A DNA stretch of 64,000 bases, from NCBI GenBank assembly GCA_949825045.1, contig OX463815.1:32045356-32109355 (forward strand), written 5' to 3'. Under the pieces are notes generated by a model, which saw only the letters and a program-made list of their open reading frames with translations, had not been told where the DNA came from and made no database searches. Shown in pieces: positions 40,804 through 51,889 of this stretch (the stretch's first letter is position 1; the number at the start of each line of letters is the position of its first letter). The position numbers and the translations under genes are program-made. Source of the stretch: Argyresthia goedartella. Taxonomy: Eukaryota > Arthropoda > Insecta > Lepidoptera > Argyresthiidae.

Positions 40804-41565
40804 TCATTTATCTCGTTGGACAAATGCCTGTCCTAGCTTTACCGGCAATAATCCAGGGTTATTGCCGGGTGACCGGGTGTGATTGCCGTCCAGACCAGCA
40901 GGATTACACACCACCTGAGGAGGACGTTTGACATTTTTAATAGGGACCTTTGTGGCTCTGCCCCTTGTCTCTATTGGTAATACATTTCTCTGAACTTGTC
41001 CTATCACCGTAGCCTTTTGATATTTGGGCTTGTACTTAGCTTGTCTTTTATTGACCGCTTTAGCGTGGACAATTTGTCCTTTCGTTAATTCCGATGTGGT
41101 TTCTCCACCTCGTTTTTTGCGTACTTTCTCTTTAGACTGGACTAGTTTATCACTTAGGTATTGATAAAGTGTTTGTGTTCTTTTTCGGTGGTCTCTAATA
41201 AGCTGCTGTTTATAGTTTTTATCGAAGTCTAAGTTAAATGCAGTATTTAATTCGGTGTGTCCGAAGACAACTTCGAATGTCGTCAAATCGGTTGCAATAT
41301 GGATTGTATTGTTGTATGCCATAATAGCATAAGCCATGACTGTGGCTGGGTCCGTGTATTTCGTCTCAAATTTGGCTAGTCGGTATATTTCAATTATTGT
41401 TGAATGAAAACGCTCAATGAGACCCATCGAGTTTGGGTTGTTCGGTGTACCTATGTGTGGCTCTATTATGTTTAGTTCTGTCAATTCTTTAAATAGCTCG
41501 TTATTAAATTCCGAACCAGGATCGCAGATTATTTTCTGAGGAGTACCATAAAAGGTCTCCTGAAA
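40804..41565 (-). pseudogene. Integrase C-terminal half of the errantivirus-like element
   Basis: It holds the second and third catalytic segments of a retroviral integrase: C-D-P-G-S-E-F (near 41520) and N-P-N-S-M-G-L-I-E-R-F (near 41425), then a chromodomain-less basic tail. The first catalytic segment is on the other side of a LINE at 44232-44560. The frame is open from 41484 to 40804. The break is caused by the LINE inserted near 41567. Confidence 0.85.
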
Positions 41566-41566
41566 A

Positions 41567-44205
41567 ATAATGCCCGCTCTGCCAAACTTAAATCTATTGT
41601 AAATTCCTCTAACTTACATATTCTTCCCCTTGACGCTACTCACTTTCAACCGCACTGTATTCCCTCCCTTCTCGAACTCATGATTATCTCCAACATAGCC
41701 AAGGTGGCTGCTCATGGCCAGCTTAATGCCCCATTCTCCTATCACGATCTGGTGTATGTTTCATACAAAATTAGGCTCCCTAAGCGCAAAGTCAAATTCC
41801 TTGATATGCGAAGCTTCAAAGGTGTGAACCTCGATTCCCTGAAATCAGATGCCTTATCTGTCGATTGGACCCCCGTTGTAACTGGTGAGACCGTTGATGA
41901 CAAAATCCTGAAGTTCAGCTCAATTGTCCTGGGGCTGTTCGACAAGCACGCACCAATGAAAAAGGTCAGGGTAAAACATTTTCCTGCTCCGTGGTTGACA
42001 GACGCTATCAAGCGTTTAATGGCAAAAAGAAACCGTGCGAAGGGGCGATATAAGAGAGACCCAACCGATAACAATCTCCTAACATTTAAACGCCTTCGAA
42101 ACCTATGCAACCGCATGTGCCGTGACGCCGAGCGACGCCACATCTATGAGCGTATAGAAATGTACACCCCAGCTCAGGTCTGGAAATTTTTTAAAACCCT
42201 TGGTGTTGGCAAGTCCAAGGAATTTTCTTCAGGTGATGTCGATCTCAACGGTCTTAACCAGTTCTTTTCTTCTCCCCCCCTCGTGATAGACCCCGCCACA
42301 AAGCAGGCAACCCTTCGTCATCTACGGTTGAAGGCTGCAGTCTGTACCTCACTGTTCAACTTTAGTCTCGTTGGAATCGGCGCAGTTAGAAAGGCAGTGG
42401 TAGTGTTCACATCCAAAGCTGCTGGTGGCGACAATGTCAGCCATCAGATGATCCACAGCGTCCTTGAAGAGTTGCTCCCTCCAATTACCCACATCATAAA
42501 CTTCTCTCTATCAGCTAGATCTTTTCCTAGTCTGTGGAAGAAAGCTCTTGTCATCCCACTGCCCAAAAATTCCAATCCCTCCTCCTTTAAAGATTACAGG
42601 CCCATATCTATTTTACCTATTCTCTCCAAAGTCCTTGAATCCATTGTCCACTCCCAACTCACCTCCTACCTTTCATCAAACAAACTTCTCAATCCTTTCC
42701 AATCTGGCTTCAGACCAGGGCATAGTACTACCACAGCACTCTTAAAAGTCAGCGATGATATACAGCTAGCCATGGATCAGAGGTTGGTTACGGTGCTGGC
42801 CCTGCTTGACTTTAGCAATGCCTTTAACTGCGTCGATTTTGACATTCTTGTCGCTATATTAACATCGCTGAATGTCTCCTCCCTCGCTACTGGCTGGTTC
42901 GACTCATACCTGAGAGGTCGTCAGCAGCGCATTAAGTCTGAAGAGACCGAAACTCAATGGTGTGATCTTTCCTCAGGAGTGCCTCAAGGTGGTATTCTCT
43001 CTCCTCTTCTTTTTTCAGTCTTTATAAACTCCATCTCCGACGTCCTCTCATCTTCGTATCATCTGTACGCAGATGATCTACAAATTTATCGCCAATTTTC
43101 CCCCTGCGATGTAGTTTCATCCGTGGAGGCACTGAATGCTGACCTCGAGAATGTGAAAGACTGGGCCTCATCATACGGGCTGTTAATAAACCCGAATAAA
43201 TCACAAGCCATGATTTTAGGAACCAGGCACACTCTTTCCTTGTTACAAAAACCCATTGTTCCCGTATCATATAATAGCAACACAATAGAGCACACAGATA
43301 AGGCGAAAACCCTTGGGGTTAATTTTGACAAACAGCTGTCTTGGTCTTCACATGTCAGCGAGGTCAGTAGACGGGTCTTTGCGTCTTTTCACTCCCTCAG
43401 GCGTCTGCAGTACTTCTTGCCGCGGCAGACCAAAATCACCCTTGCTCAGTCCCTTCTCCTGCCGCTAATCGACTAAGCCGATGTCTGTTGGGCGAGCGCG
43501 AACGAAGATCTTCTGAACAAACTCGAACGACTTCAGAATCTCGGGATTCTGTTTATCTTCGGGCTGCGCAAATTCGACCATGTCTCTCGATTTCGCAAAG
43601 AGTTGGGGTGGCTTCCGATTCGTCGTCGCCGACACTCCCATATTCTTTTTTATCTTTTCAATATATTGAAAAATCCGCGCTACCCCAGCTACCTTCGAGA
43701 CCGCTTTGAGATCTCACACGGTCTCACTCTTAGCCACTCCAAGGCATACCATTTCCGCATATGAGCACTCCTTCAGGTTGCAGGCGGTCCGACTGTGGAA
43801 CGCACTTCCTTGTGCGATAAGAGACAGCCCCACTCTTTTCGCTTCAAAAACCGGATAAAAGAGCACTTCCTCTCTCTTTTGTGATAGTTGTAGTATGTAG
43901 GTATATTATTATTATATGTAAACTTTATGTACAGGTTTATGTATGTATTGATACGTATTTAGTAGTTTGGTATATACGAGTATGTATTTTATTTACCGTA
44001 TTTTATAGATATGTAATTTACTTATATGTATTTTATTATTGTTTAGATATTGTGCACTGCCTACCCTTTATTGATAAAATTTCCTGTCATGCCTTGGTTT
44101 GCTGGAAGAAATCTCTTTTTAGAGATAAGCTCGCCTTTTTACATATGTTTTCTCTTAATGTATCTTTTTTAAATAACTGTGTTCAATAAAGAATTATGAA
44201 TTATG
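41567..44205 (+). mobile_element. Jockey-like LINE inserted in the errantivirus-like integrase
   Basis: 5'-truncated in the endonuclease domain (starts N-L-H-I-L-P-L-D-A-T-H-F). It runs through the RT to a 3' UTR ending AATAAAGAATTATGAATTAT. Possible short target duplication TGAAAA at both ends (about 41560 and 44203). Same 3'-UTR type as the fragment at 60484. Confidence 0.85.
41600..43883 (+). pseudogene. Jockey-like LINE ORF2 (endonuclease end plus reverse transcriptase)
   Basis: Open from 41680 to 43476. It has APWLTDAIKRLMAKRNRAKG, DYRPISILPILSKVLESIVH, FQSGFRPGHSTTTALLKVSD, LALLDFSNAFNCVD, GVPQGGILSPLLFSVFIN and catalytic Y-A-D-D (near 43069). At 43474-43476 a TAA stands where the family has Tyr (L-I-D-Y-A-D-V-C-W), a one-base nonsense change; the frame continues after it. 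Two later indels (near 43757 and 43855) break the C-terminal part, which ends near the TGA at 43881. Confidence 0.9.
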
Positions 44206-44231
44206 AAAAGGAAAAGTACTTAATCATGGCT

Positions 44232-44832
44232 CTAACTACGTCTGGTGTTGCTCTGGAGGGGATTTATATTGCTTGTCCTAACTTGCTGAAAGCATCGAGT
44301 ATAGTGAGATAGTATTTTGACTCTATGGAGAATAAATCTATGAATACTTCTTGAAAAGGGGCATTTTGCGTTTGAGTCAATTGTAGGACGGGTTTTATGG
44401 GTTTTCTATCATATTTAGTGACTCTACATTTTCCGCAAGAATTTATTATAGCGGATACAGTTTCGTGCATATTTGGCCAAAAGTAGTTACGCTTTATTCG
44501 TTTTACTATTTCCGTGATGCCGCGATGGCATGTCTTTCCTTCGTGTAACTTCAACACCACAGTTGTTCTTTTTCGTCTTCAATATACACCACACGATCGG
44601 TACACTCGTGAAAGTCCACTGTTCCTTGTTTAAATAATTCAATTATGATTTTACAGAAATACTTTCGGTGTTGTTCTTCTTCAAAATAGATGAAATATTT
44701 GGTTTTTGGTTTTATGTACCTTTTCAGGAATTCCTTGATTATTTCCGAGTTGTTCAGGGGTAAGAATACTTCTAGTACTTTCTGTTTGTCCCTAAACAAA
44801 TCACTCACTTGCATTTGCATTTTAAATGCCAT
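44232..44832 (-). pseudogene. Integrase N-terminal half of the errantivirus-like element
   Basis: Zinc-binding H-x-x-x-x-x-H...C-G-K-C-R-V (44264-44560) and the first catalytic segment (I-D-L-F-S...I-L-D-A-F-S). A TAA follows Q-A-I (44264-44266), and the frame continues IPSRATPDVVRAMIKYFS up to the LINE junction. A frameshift at 44551-44560 separates it from the spacer region up to 44832. Confidence 0.82.
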
Positions 44833-44863
44833 CTGAATACAAGTATCTGATTTGGCTTGGTGT

Positions 44864-45528
44864 CTATCGATTCTCGCAAAATGGGTATTCCTTACGATTC
44901 CATGTCTTTAGCGGAGTGGTTTCAGTGATGTCTGATTCCGATTTTACCGAATACTTAATTTCTGATTCATCATCGTCTGCTGATAAGATTTCAATGACTG
45001 AGGATGCTGTAGCCGTTCTTTTGGAGTCGGATATGGTGCTTGTTTTAGAGTCCTCGGATTCACGACGTTTTTGGGTTAACTGTAAGATCTGTTTTGTGAT
45101 ATCGTCTATATGGGCTTGTAATTTTATTTCACTTTCTCTACATAACGCGTTCAATTTTATCCGCGATAGCGCGTCTGTGTTGGTGTTTTGTTTTCCATTT
45201 TTATGTTTCACGTCAAAGTCGAATTCTTGGAGCCGTAAACGCCATCGGATCAACTTGCTGTTTGGTTCCTTTAACTGATAGAGCCAAAGGAGAGGTTTAT
45301 GGTCTGTGTAAATGTCAAATTTATTGCCGTAGAGGTACGGTCGAAAGTGTTTTGTAGCCCAATTATAGCTAACAATTCACGTTCAATCGCACTGTAACGC
45401 TTCTCGGTATCGGTGAGAGTTCGACTAGCATAAGCGATCGGTCTATCGCTTCCCACTTGACCTTGTGACAGTACCGCGCCTATAGCCACTTCTGAGGCGT
45501 CGGTGGTTACAATGAAACGTTTTGACAT
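44864..45528 (-). pseudogene. RNase H region of the errantivirus-like element
   Basis: 45271-45528 contains V-T-T-D-A-S-E-V-A-I-G-A-V-L-S-Q and [11 protein letters not shown]. 44864-45253 contains [15 protein letters not shown] and N-T-D-A-L-S-R. These are RNase H catalytic segments. A frameshift lies between them near 45260. Confidence 0.85.
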
Positions 45529-45654
45529 ATCTGGGTATTGTAGTATTGGGGCATTGACGAGCAGCTCTTTACACTTTTGAAAGGCTTCCGTATATTTTTG
45601 ATCGATTATTACCTTTCGACCTTTCTTTAGACACGCCGTGAGACGTTGTATGAT

Positions 45655-46570
45655 TTATGAAAAATCCTTGATAAATTTTCGATAATAGCCGATGAATCCT
45701 AAAAATCGTTTGATTTCTGTCTGTGTACGGGGTATGGGGTAAATCAGTACTGACTTGATTTTGTCATTGTTGGGTTTTAGCCCGTCTTTCGTAAGGGTAT
45801 GGCCTAAGTACTGAACCTCTTTACGTAAAAAATCCGATTTATCTAGTTGAACTTTCAAATTCATTTGGCGGAGTCTATCGAATACTGTCCGTAGCTTTCG
45901 TAGATGTTCTTGGAGACCTTTTGAATAAATCAGAATGTCTTCCGAGTAAACAAGAAAATGAATTCCTTGCAAATTTCTCAATACATTGTCCATAGCGCGT
46001 TGAAAGGTGGCGGGTGCCGTTTTTAGACCGAAGGGCATGCGCTTGAATTCATAATGCCCGTTTTGTGTGGAAAAAGCTGTTTTGGCTCGATCATCTTCAT
46101 CAAATTCAATTTGGTGAAAACCTGAAGCCAGGTCCAGCGTTGTAAAGTAGTTACTGGAGCCAAGCTTGTCAAATAAATCGCAGATGTTAGGAAGAGGATA
46201 TTTATCATCAACTGTTATGTCTTATCATCATTTATTATCGTTGAGCCTACGATAGTCTACGACCATGCGGTACTTTGGTTGGCCTGATGCATCGAGTTTC
46301 TTCAGCACTAGGTGCACGGGGGCACTCCAAGGGGAATGGGACTCCCTGATAACGTAGTCTTGTGGTAATTTTTCGGTTTGTCTATGTGCCGGTCGACTAT
46401 GTTAGTCATATTTTCACGTAATGTTAAGATAAGTGGACGACCGTCACAGATAAGGTATATTTATATTCATCACGCACTATGTCTTATGCACGTCATTAAT
46501 AACATGTACCAACCTAGTATATAAGCTAGGATTTCCTATAATAATTTAGTCTAGTTTTTGCGCGCATCTC
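45655..46570 (-). pseudogene. Reverse transcriptase of the errantivirus-like element
   Basis: 45655-46038 has M-P-F-G-L-K-T-A-P-A-T-F-Q-R-A-M-D and G-F-I-G-Y-Y-R-K-F-I. Where Y-x-D-D is expected it reads Y-S-E-D, so one catalytic Asp is lost. The fingers part around 46212-46390 reads S-H-S-P-W-S-A-P-V-H-L-V-L-K-K and M-V-V-D-Y-R-R-L-N. There are frame breaks near 46030-46215, and about 150 bp of unrelated sequence near 46425-46570. Confidence 0.85.
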
Positions 46571-46577
46571 AAGCCTT

Positions 46578-47507
46578 TTACTTTACTCCCGAAGATGTCG
46601 CTCTCCTCTGGCAAAGTCTATTTATCTCTTCAGCTACAGCTGGTGCCTGTCTGTAGGGCCTGACATAGATGGGATCTTCGTTCGCGGTACGAATCTTATG
46701 TTTTACTTGGTTGGTGAATGTAAGTGGCAACTCTTCAGAGCAGAAGATGTCTTTGTACTCTTCACACAACTTACTTATGCATTCACGATCTTCAGAGTTT
46801 AGATGGTCCAAACGCAACTTCTTAAGATTATCCGTCAATATTTCGTCTATCTCCGTACTACTTAAGTCGACACTATTTACATTGACGAGGCATGACTCGT
46901 CGTCTAACTTTTTTACTACGAACGGCGCTGTAACTGTAAGTGTAACATAGTCCTCGGTAGCGTTTTGTAAAATTGTTGTAGCGAGGTAATTTTTGCATTG
47001 TACTATTGCTGACGGCATGCGTATACCTTGGACAAACTGCTTGTAATTTAGAATGGCAGGGCCATGTTTCAAGTTAGTGGGCAACTGTACTTTGTGCTCA
47101 GTGCGGGGTTCAAGTTTGTACTCATACTCAGTTTGATAAACGATGGAAATGATAACTGAGGCTGTTCTGACTACTTTATCTTTTAAGCAAATATCGGCCT
47201 GGAGTAAGGATAGAAGGTCGACTCCAATTAATCCGTCATTATTTGAGTCGACATCGTAGACGAAAAACTTGTGATTTACGTCAACTTCAAAAACTGGAAA
47301 AACCGGTATATCCACGACTTCACTGTGTAAGCTCGAGGCGTGGGTGCTTGTAACAGTGAATGGCTCATACTGTTTGTAGTTAGCAAAACACTCGTTGGCC
47401 TTTTTAGGGCTTATAAACGATCGCGTGCTGTCTGTATCTAACATAAATTTACCATTTATTTCGGGAATATATATGTAGGGTAGCCTCAGATTGTTGTGGG
47501 AATTCAA
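46578..47507 (-). pseudogene. Protease and RT start of the errantivirus-like element
   Basis: Near the N-terminus is F-M-L-D-T-D-S-T-R-S-F-I; family members have D-T-G-S there, so the active-site Gly is replaced by Asp. Later comes G-L-I-G-V-D-L-L, and near the end K-H-K-I-R-T-A-N-E-D-P-I-Y-V-R-P-Y-R, the start of the RT. The frame is open over 309 codons and cut at 46578. Confidence 0.85.
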
Positions 47508-47512
47508 CTATA

Positions 47513-48611
47513 TTATGGTGGGTGAATTTTGGTTGTGGCACTTATCCGAAAATTTTGAATGGTTTGCAGATTTTCATTTTCGTTAGTATTCTGAATTTGG
47601 GGAATTTCGCTGCTCTCGGGCTCGCAAGACGCTTGCGACGCGTGCGACTCGTATAGCGCATACTCACACTCCTGTACTGGGTAAGCGTCCACCGTATCAT
47701 AACCTTCTGTACTATCATACTGTTCAAATTCGACATTGGTGTAGTAAAGTTCATTTGTGGGGAACCTTTGGGGCACTAGCGCGTTAGGCGCAGTTCTCAT
47801 GGACACATCAGTATTGGGTTTAGCATTCGACTGGGCATGCTGAACATAACCAAACTGACCAGGTTGGGGCCTGAAGCCTTGTGGGGTGAAGGGAGGTCTG
47901 TATCCGAATTGACCAGGCTGTGGCCTGAAGCCTTGCGGGGTATGTTGTATGGGCCTGTAGCCAAATTGACCAGGCTGTGGTCTGAACCCTTGTAGGTTGA
48001 ACTGAGGGGGCCTATAGCCGAATTGAGGTGCTTTATAAGCTGGGGGTTGATTGGGGAAAACTGGTTTTGGGAGAGTTTGGTTTGGAATACCAAACTTGAA
48101 TTGAGGGTAAAATCGTGGCGGTCGAGTTGTGGGTTTTGCCGAGAATTGTGACTTATAGGGGTATTGCGTCTGAGTGATGGGGTTAACCGGTTGATTGGAT
48201 GAAGGTCTGGGATGCAGCATTTAACTGCGGAGAGTGTACTGCTCTTCAAAATTCTGTGCTTCCTCAAGCGGAGTAGGAGCCTTTAGGCGAACTAATCGAA
48301 CCAAGTACTCAGGTAAGTTGTATAAGAAGACATTCAGCGAAGTATTGTTATAAATAATCTTCTTTGCTGCCTTTAATTCCGCCTCCGGGCGCTGATTGAC
48401 TTTGGACCTAACATCCTGTATGCGTGAACAGAAGTCTAAATATGACTCTGACGGTCGGATCTTTAGGGCCTCCAGCATTCCTCACTACGAGGATCGCCAA
48501 AGTGTTGTTTTAATAGAACCTTCAGTTCGCTTATTAATTCCGCGGCTTTATCTGTTAATTTGCTTTTTATACATTGCGTTAGGTACGCGTTGCGTTCCTC
48601 GGTACGGTACC
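47513..48611 (-). pseudogene. gag of the errantivirus-like element (5' end missing)
   Basis: 48463-48611: R-N-A-Y-L-T-Q-C-I-K-S-K-L-T-D-K-A-A-E-L-I, typical errantivirus capsid. 48221-48478 continues in another frame. 47513-48220 has a proline-rich tail with repeated F-R-P-Q-P-G-Q-F-G-Y-R-P units (at least four). The gag start, leader and PBS are absent because the right direct repeat (48612) abuts gag directly. Confidence 0.82.
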
Positions 48612-48837
48612 GATGTTTTTTTAAAAAGCTAATTTTATTATTAAACACACGCTTATTAAACTATTAGAGAGTTGTATCTAATTAGGTAAGACGTGAGGAC
48701 CTCAAAGAGGCTCATTCGAGAGTGCCTCAATATCATGCTAAAAATGTCTGGCTAACTTAGACTAAACATTTGATTGCATCAGCCAGTACTGGGAAGCAGG
48801 GCTGGTTTCTGATAAGTCGGCAATGTCTGGAACTATA
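48612..48837. repeat. Right direct repeat of the composite insertion
   Basis: 226 bp. It starts GATGTTTTTTTAAAAAGCTA and ends GTCTGGAACTATA. Partner of 38618-38914. Confidence 0.85.
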
Positions 48838-48960
48838 ACTACATAATAAATAGAAAACGTTTTGTTTGTGATTTGCGGTCATTTGCGTGCGCCACTCTGT
48901 CACTTATGGAAGCACACGCGTTTGCTATTTGTGAAATTCATTTATGCTTCTGGTTATGGT
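48838..48960. repeat. Displaced half of the IST1 5'-flank duplication
   Basis: Begins ACTACATAATAAATAGAAAA, then TTTTGTTTGTGATTTGCGGT and CATTTGCG. This matches the IST1 upstream region at 38205-38345, so it is the far side of the duplicated segment split by the insertion. Confidence 0.85.
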
Positions 48961-49067
48961 TTCACTGAATCAAAATAGCAATGCGTGCTATTATTTCTTC
49001 AAATACAATACAATAGTCAGAAGGACAGATGTTTTTGCTGATTTTTCTATGCCTTATTAGTGGATTT

Positions 49068-49961
49068 ATAGATGATTTCAAAATACACGAACCATCGGAA
49101 ATAATTAGTTGTCGAATTATATATTTTTTAAATCGCCATTTCAAGCATTCAGGGACTTGGGTATGAGAGTATATTAGGGTGGAGAAACGACAAAGTTGCT
49201 GTTTTTTTAACGTGAGATGTCGTTTAAGGTTAATTAACTTCATGGCCATTGACCTTGACCATACACTTGACCTTGAACTAGACCTTTCGTGTATATTTTG
49301 CAGAAAATTATCAGTTTTGTAATTTTTTACGCTTGATGTCGTTCACAGTTCATTGACTTGACCTTTTGAACATTTTTCAGTAAAAAAATCGGGGGATACC
49401 CCTTCCCCTGACACCACTCTCATAAAAAGGTAATGCATCGTTCTTGAGAAAAATAACTTTTTATAACCTCATTGTTGAGGTTATGTTTGCATAATTTCCG
49501 TTACGACAGTGATCTGTATCACATTATTATTTCGAATTCACCTTACCTCCGGCTGCTACGGGGCAACGGCGTTGCCCCCGTACTTCAGTGCACCCTCGCT
49601 CGCCTCCGGCTCATAAAAAACACTCTAGTCCGAGTCTAGCCAAAAGACAGCCTAGGTAGTGTGGTTCCCTGATTCGGATTTTATATTCCGAAACGGCAAA
49701 ATTGGGAATTTTCCGCGAAATATGCACGAAAGATCAAGGTCTTGACCTAGAGTTCAATGAAAGTTTGAACGACATCGAGAGTAAAATTGGCAAAACTATG
49801 AAATTTTCTGCGAAAATAACACGAACGGTCAAGTTCAATGTCAAGGTTAATGGCCACGAGGATTACGAACATTGAACGACTTCTAACAGGCGGTATTTAA
49901 AAAAAACTACTCTGAAAACCAATTATTTCCGACGGTTCGTGTATTTTGAAAACATCTATAA
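49068..49961. mobile_element. 0.9-kb inverted-repeat element with subterminal repeats
   Basis: TATAGATG(A/T)TTTCAAAATACACGAACC(A/G)TCGGAAATAATT at 49068-49108 matches inversely at 49921-49961 with few mismatches. Inside, diverged modules (GACCTTTCGTGTATATTTT-GCAGAAAATT, GATGTCGTTCA, CATTGACTTGACC) occur two or three times from each end. The centre has a GC-rich inverted block (near 49550-49620). No open frame of known type. The superfamily is not assigned. Confidence 0.78.
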
Positions 49962-50002
49962 TAGTAGTTTATGTGACTGATACATAATCGAGGGCATTAA
50001 AA

Positions 50003-51406
50003 CAGTTGCAACTGCGACACCGGCACGTACGGACGCTTCCTAGCAGCGTCTGCGATAAAGCCCCGTAACTCAGCGACGACCTAGTATTTGCAATATCGAT
50101 ACCGCCATGGCTGTACCAGCCAAGCGCTCGGAAACCATTTTGGTGAACGAGCTGCTCGCCTTCATACAACAGAAGCTGGACGTGATGGACGAGCTGTCCC
50201 TGGAGCAGATCTGCTCGACCAGCTTCAAGGTGGCTGAGATCGCCGCCGCCAAGAAAGTGCTGCATTAGACCGCCGTCACCACCGTGCGCCTCATGGCGCG
50301 CAGGAACACGAGTGGGAAGAAGTATCTCCAGGACATCTTCCGGGTGTTCAAGGAGACCGAACCCGATGACGTCCCGACCTACGTGGCCCGCGACCTCAAC
50401 AAGCTTCCGCCGGTGACATTCGACCACGTCACTCGGCTGCTGAAGGACATCCTGCGGCTGCAGGCTGACGTCACCGAAATCCGAAGCAAGTTTGAGGCTT
50501 CGGAAAGCTTCTGTGTTGACCTGAAACGTGAGTTGTCAGTATTGCGTCAGGTTGATAGGTTGCTGCCGACGCAGCGAATCTTCGACGTGCGCGATGATAA
50601 CACGGCGATCAGCAATAATGCCAAAACAGCAACTAACCTAGTTACGCGAGTTGCTAAGCCCGCGTTAACAAATATCGCACCGCCTCGTGACATCACGAAG
50701 CCGAGTCAACCAGCACCGGATGGGGTTTCTTCTGGAACTTCCAAACAACTGGAACCCCAGAAGGACACCTATGCTGCTGTGTCCCGCCGTGCCCACCGCC
50801 GCCGCCCGCGCCCCGTACCGCCCGCCGCCGAATAACAGAAGCTGCAGGCGCCGCCGGCCAGGTCCACCCGTTTTCCGCCGAACGCGACTGTCGATGGGGA
50901 AGGCTTTATCCTGGTCCAAACAGGAAGAGCCGCTCCAGACGCAGCCGCAATCAGCGTGGCACAGCCCCCGCCGGTGAGTGCAGCTTCAAAGCTGCCGCTC
51001 CCACTGCACAGATATACCTTTCCAGGATCGACGTGAAAATGACCTGCGAGGACGTTGAGCGCCACATCCTGGAAAGGCTGAAGAAAAATCCGCCGTCTGG
51101 TTTCAAGGAGTTGAATGTACAGATTGAGATTTTGGATTCAGAAAGACCCAAGGACTTCTTGTCCTTCAAACTTCGGGTGCCGGCGGACCTGAAGACGATG
51201 TTCCTGGCCAAGGGTTACTGGCCGGAGGGCATCCTTTTCCGACGCTACAGGGTAGGGAAACCTAGGAAGAAACATATAGCCTAGCTAGGCTAGGCTAGAT
51301 AATATTTTGTGTTTATTTAATAAATTATGTATCTTTAGTCATAAGGTATGTATAGATATGGGTTTTTGTAACCTGACATAAAGATGATTATTATTATTAT
51401 TATTAA
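50003..51406 (+). mobile_element. ORF1-only retroelement with (ATT)n tail
   Basis: It starts AGTTGCAACTGCGACACCGG and ends GATGATTATTATTATTATTA. The flanks ATTAAAAC (left) and ATTAAAC-type (right) look like a short target duplication within repeat family A. It carries an ORF1-like gene but no reverse transcriptase, so it was probably moved by a LINE in trans or is a deletion derivative. Confidence 0.7.
50107..51284 (+). pseudogene. LINE ORF1-like protein (lepidopteran repeat family)
   Basis: Starts MAVPAKRSETILVNELLAFI, with DVMDELSLEQICSTSF next. An in-frame TAG at 50266 interrupts it, after which the same frame continues SGKKYLQDIFRVFKETEPDD, YVARDLNKLPPVTFDHVTRL and a coiled-coil-like stretch to 50835. 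A frameshift then leads to IYLSRIDVKMTCEDVERHIL and GYWPEGILFRRYRV, ending at 51284. The C-terminal part resembles the RRM-like ORF1 proteins of non-LTR elements (W-P-E-G-x-x-x-R-R). It is GC-rich unlike its flanks. Recognised as a family repeated in Lepidoptera, some copies annotated as host proteins. Confidence 0.75.
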
Positions 51407-51889
51407 ACTCGAGAGTGGGTTTATGAAATGAGCCGAAGGCGAGTTTCATAATAATATCACTCAAGAGTTTTAATGCCTAATTATGTACCTACAGTTACTA
51501 CACTAATTTATCTACACACATATCATAAGCTCTCTTTGATGTGTTCAGGAAACGCATGTTTGACCGGCATTGTGGCATTGAGTTGTTTAGCTTGTTCTGT
51601 AGCACCAACTTCACAGATAAAGTAGGGGCGGCACGCAGGCGGGCGTCGGCTTTCGAATGTCATAATATGTAGAACATTTACACATTATGGTCATAATGTT
51701 CTATACTCAGATAAGAAATGAGTTTTTACAAAGTAGTTTAACATTATGCTGATCGTAACTTGCGGTTTTAAGACGCAGTAAAGAGGGTTTATGATACGTG
51801 AGTAGATAAATCTACTAATAAAGCATACAAAAAATCAGAAAAAGCATCTGAAACGGCCGATTTTCTAAAGGCTAGCCCAACAGTCTCTT

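Larger units (their letters stand above)
38597..48837. mobile_element. 10.2-kb composite insertion flanked by ACTACATA
   Basis: The 8-mer ACTACATA is at 38589-38596 and again at 48838-48845. Outside them the IST1-like flank is continuous. Inside are direct repeats at both ends (38618-38914 and 48612-48837), a LINE 3' tail (38940-39030), the errantivirus-like relic (39225-48611, minus) and a LINE inside it (about 41567-44205, plus). I cannot say which element made the 8-bp duplication. Confidence 0.75.
49963..51810 (+). repeat. Dispersed repeat family A, copy 2 (split by a retrocopy)
   Basis: TAGTTTATGTGACTGATACA and GGCATTAAAAC at 49968-50002. The family resumes at about 51407 (AAACTCGAGAGTGGG, GAGCCGAAGGCGAGTTT, ACCAACTTCACAGATAAA) and ends near 51805. 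Collinear with 5468-5960. Confidence 0.82.

Noticed and set aside
41742..42143. Minus-strand frames inside the Jockey-like LINE
   Set aside because: They are antisense shadows of the RT frame without motifs.
49969..50427. Minus-strand 152-codon frame as a gene
   Set aside because: It is antisense to the ORF1-like retrocopy, whose + frame has family motifs.
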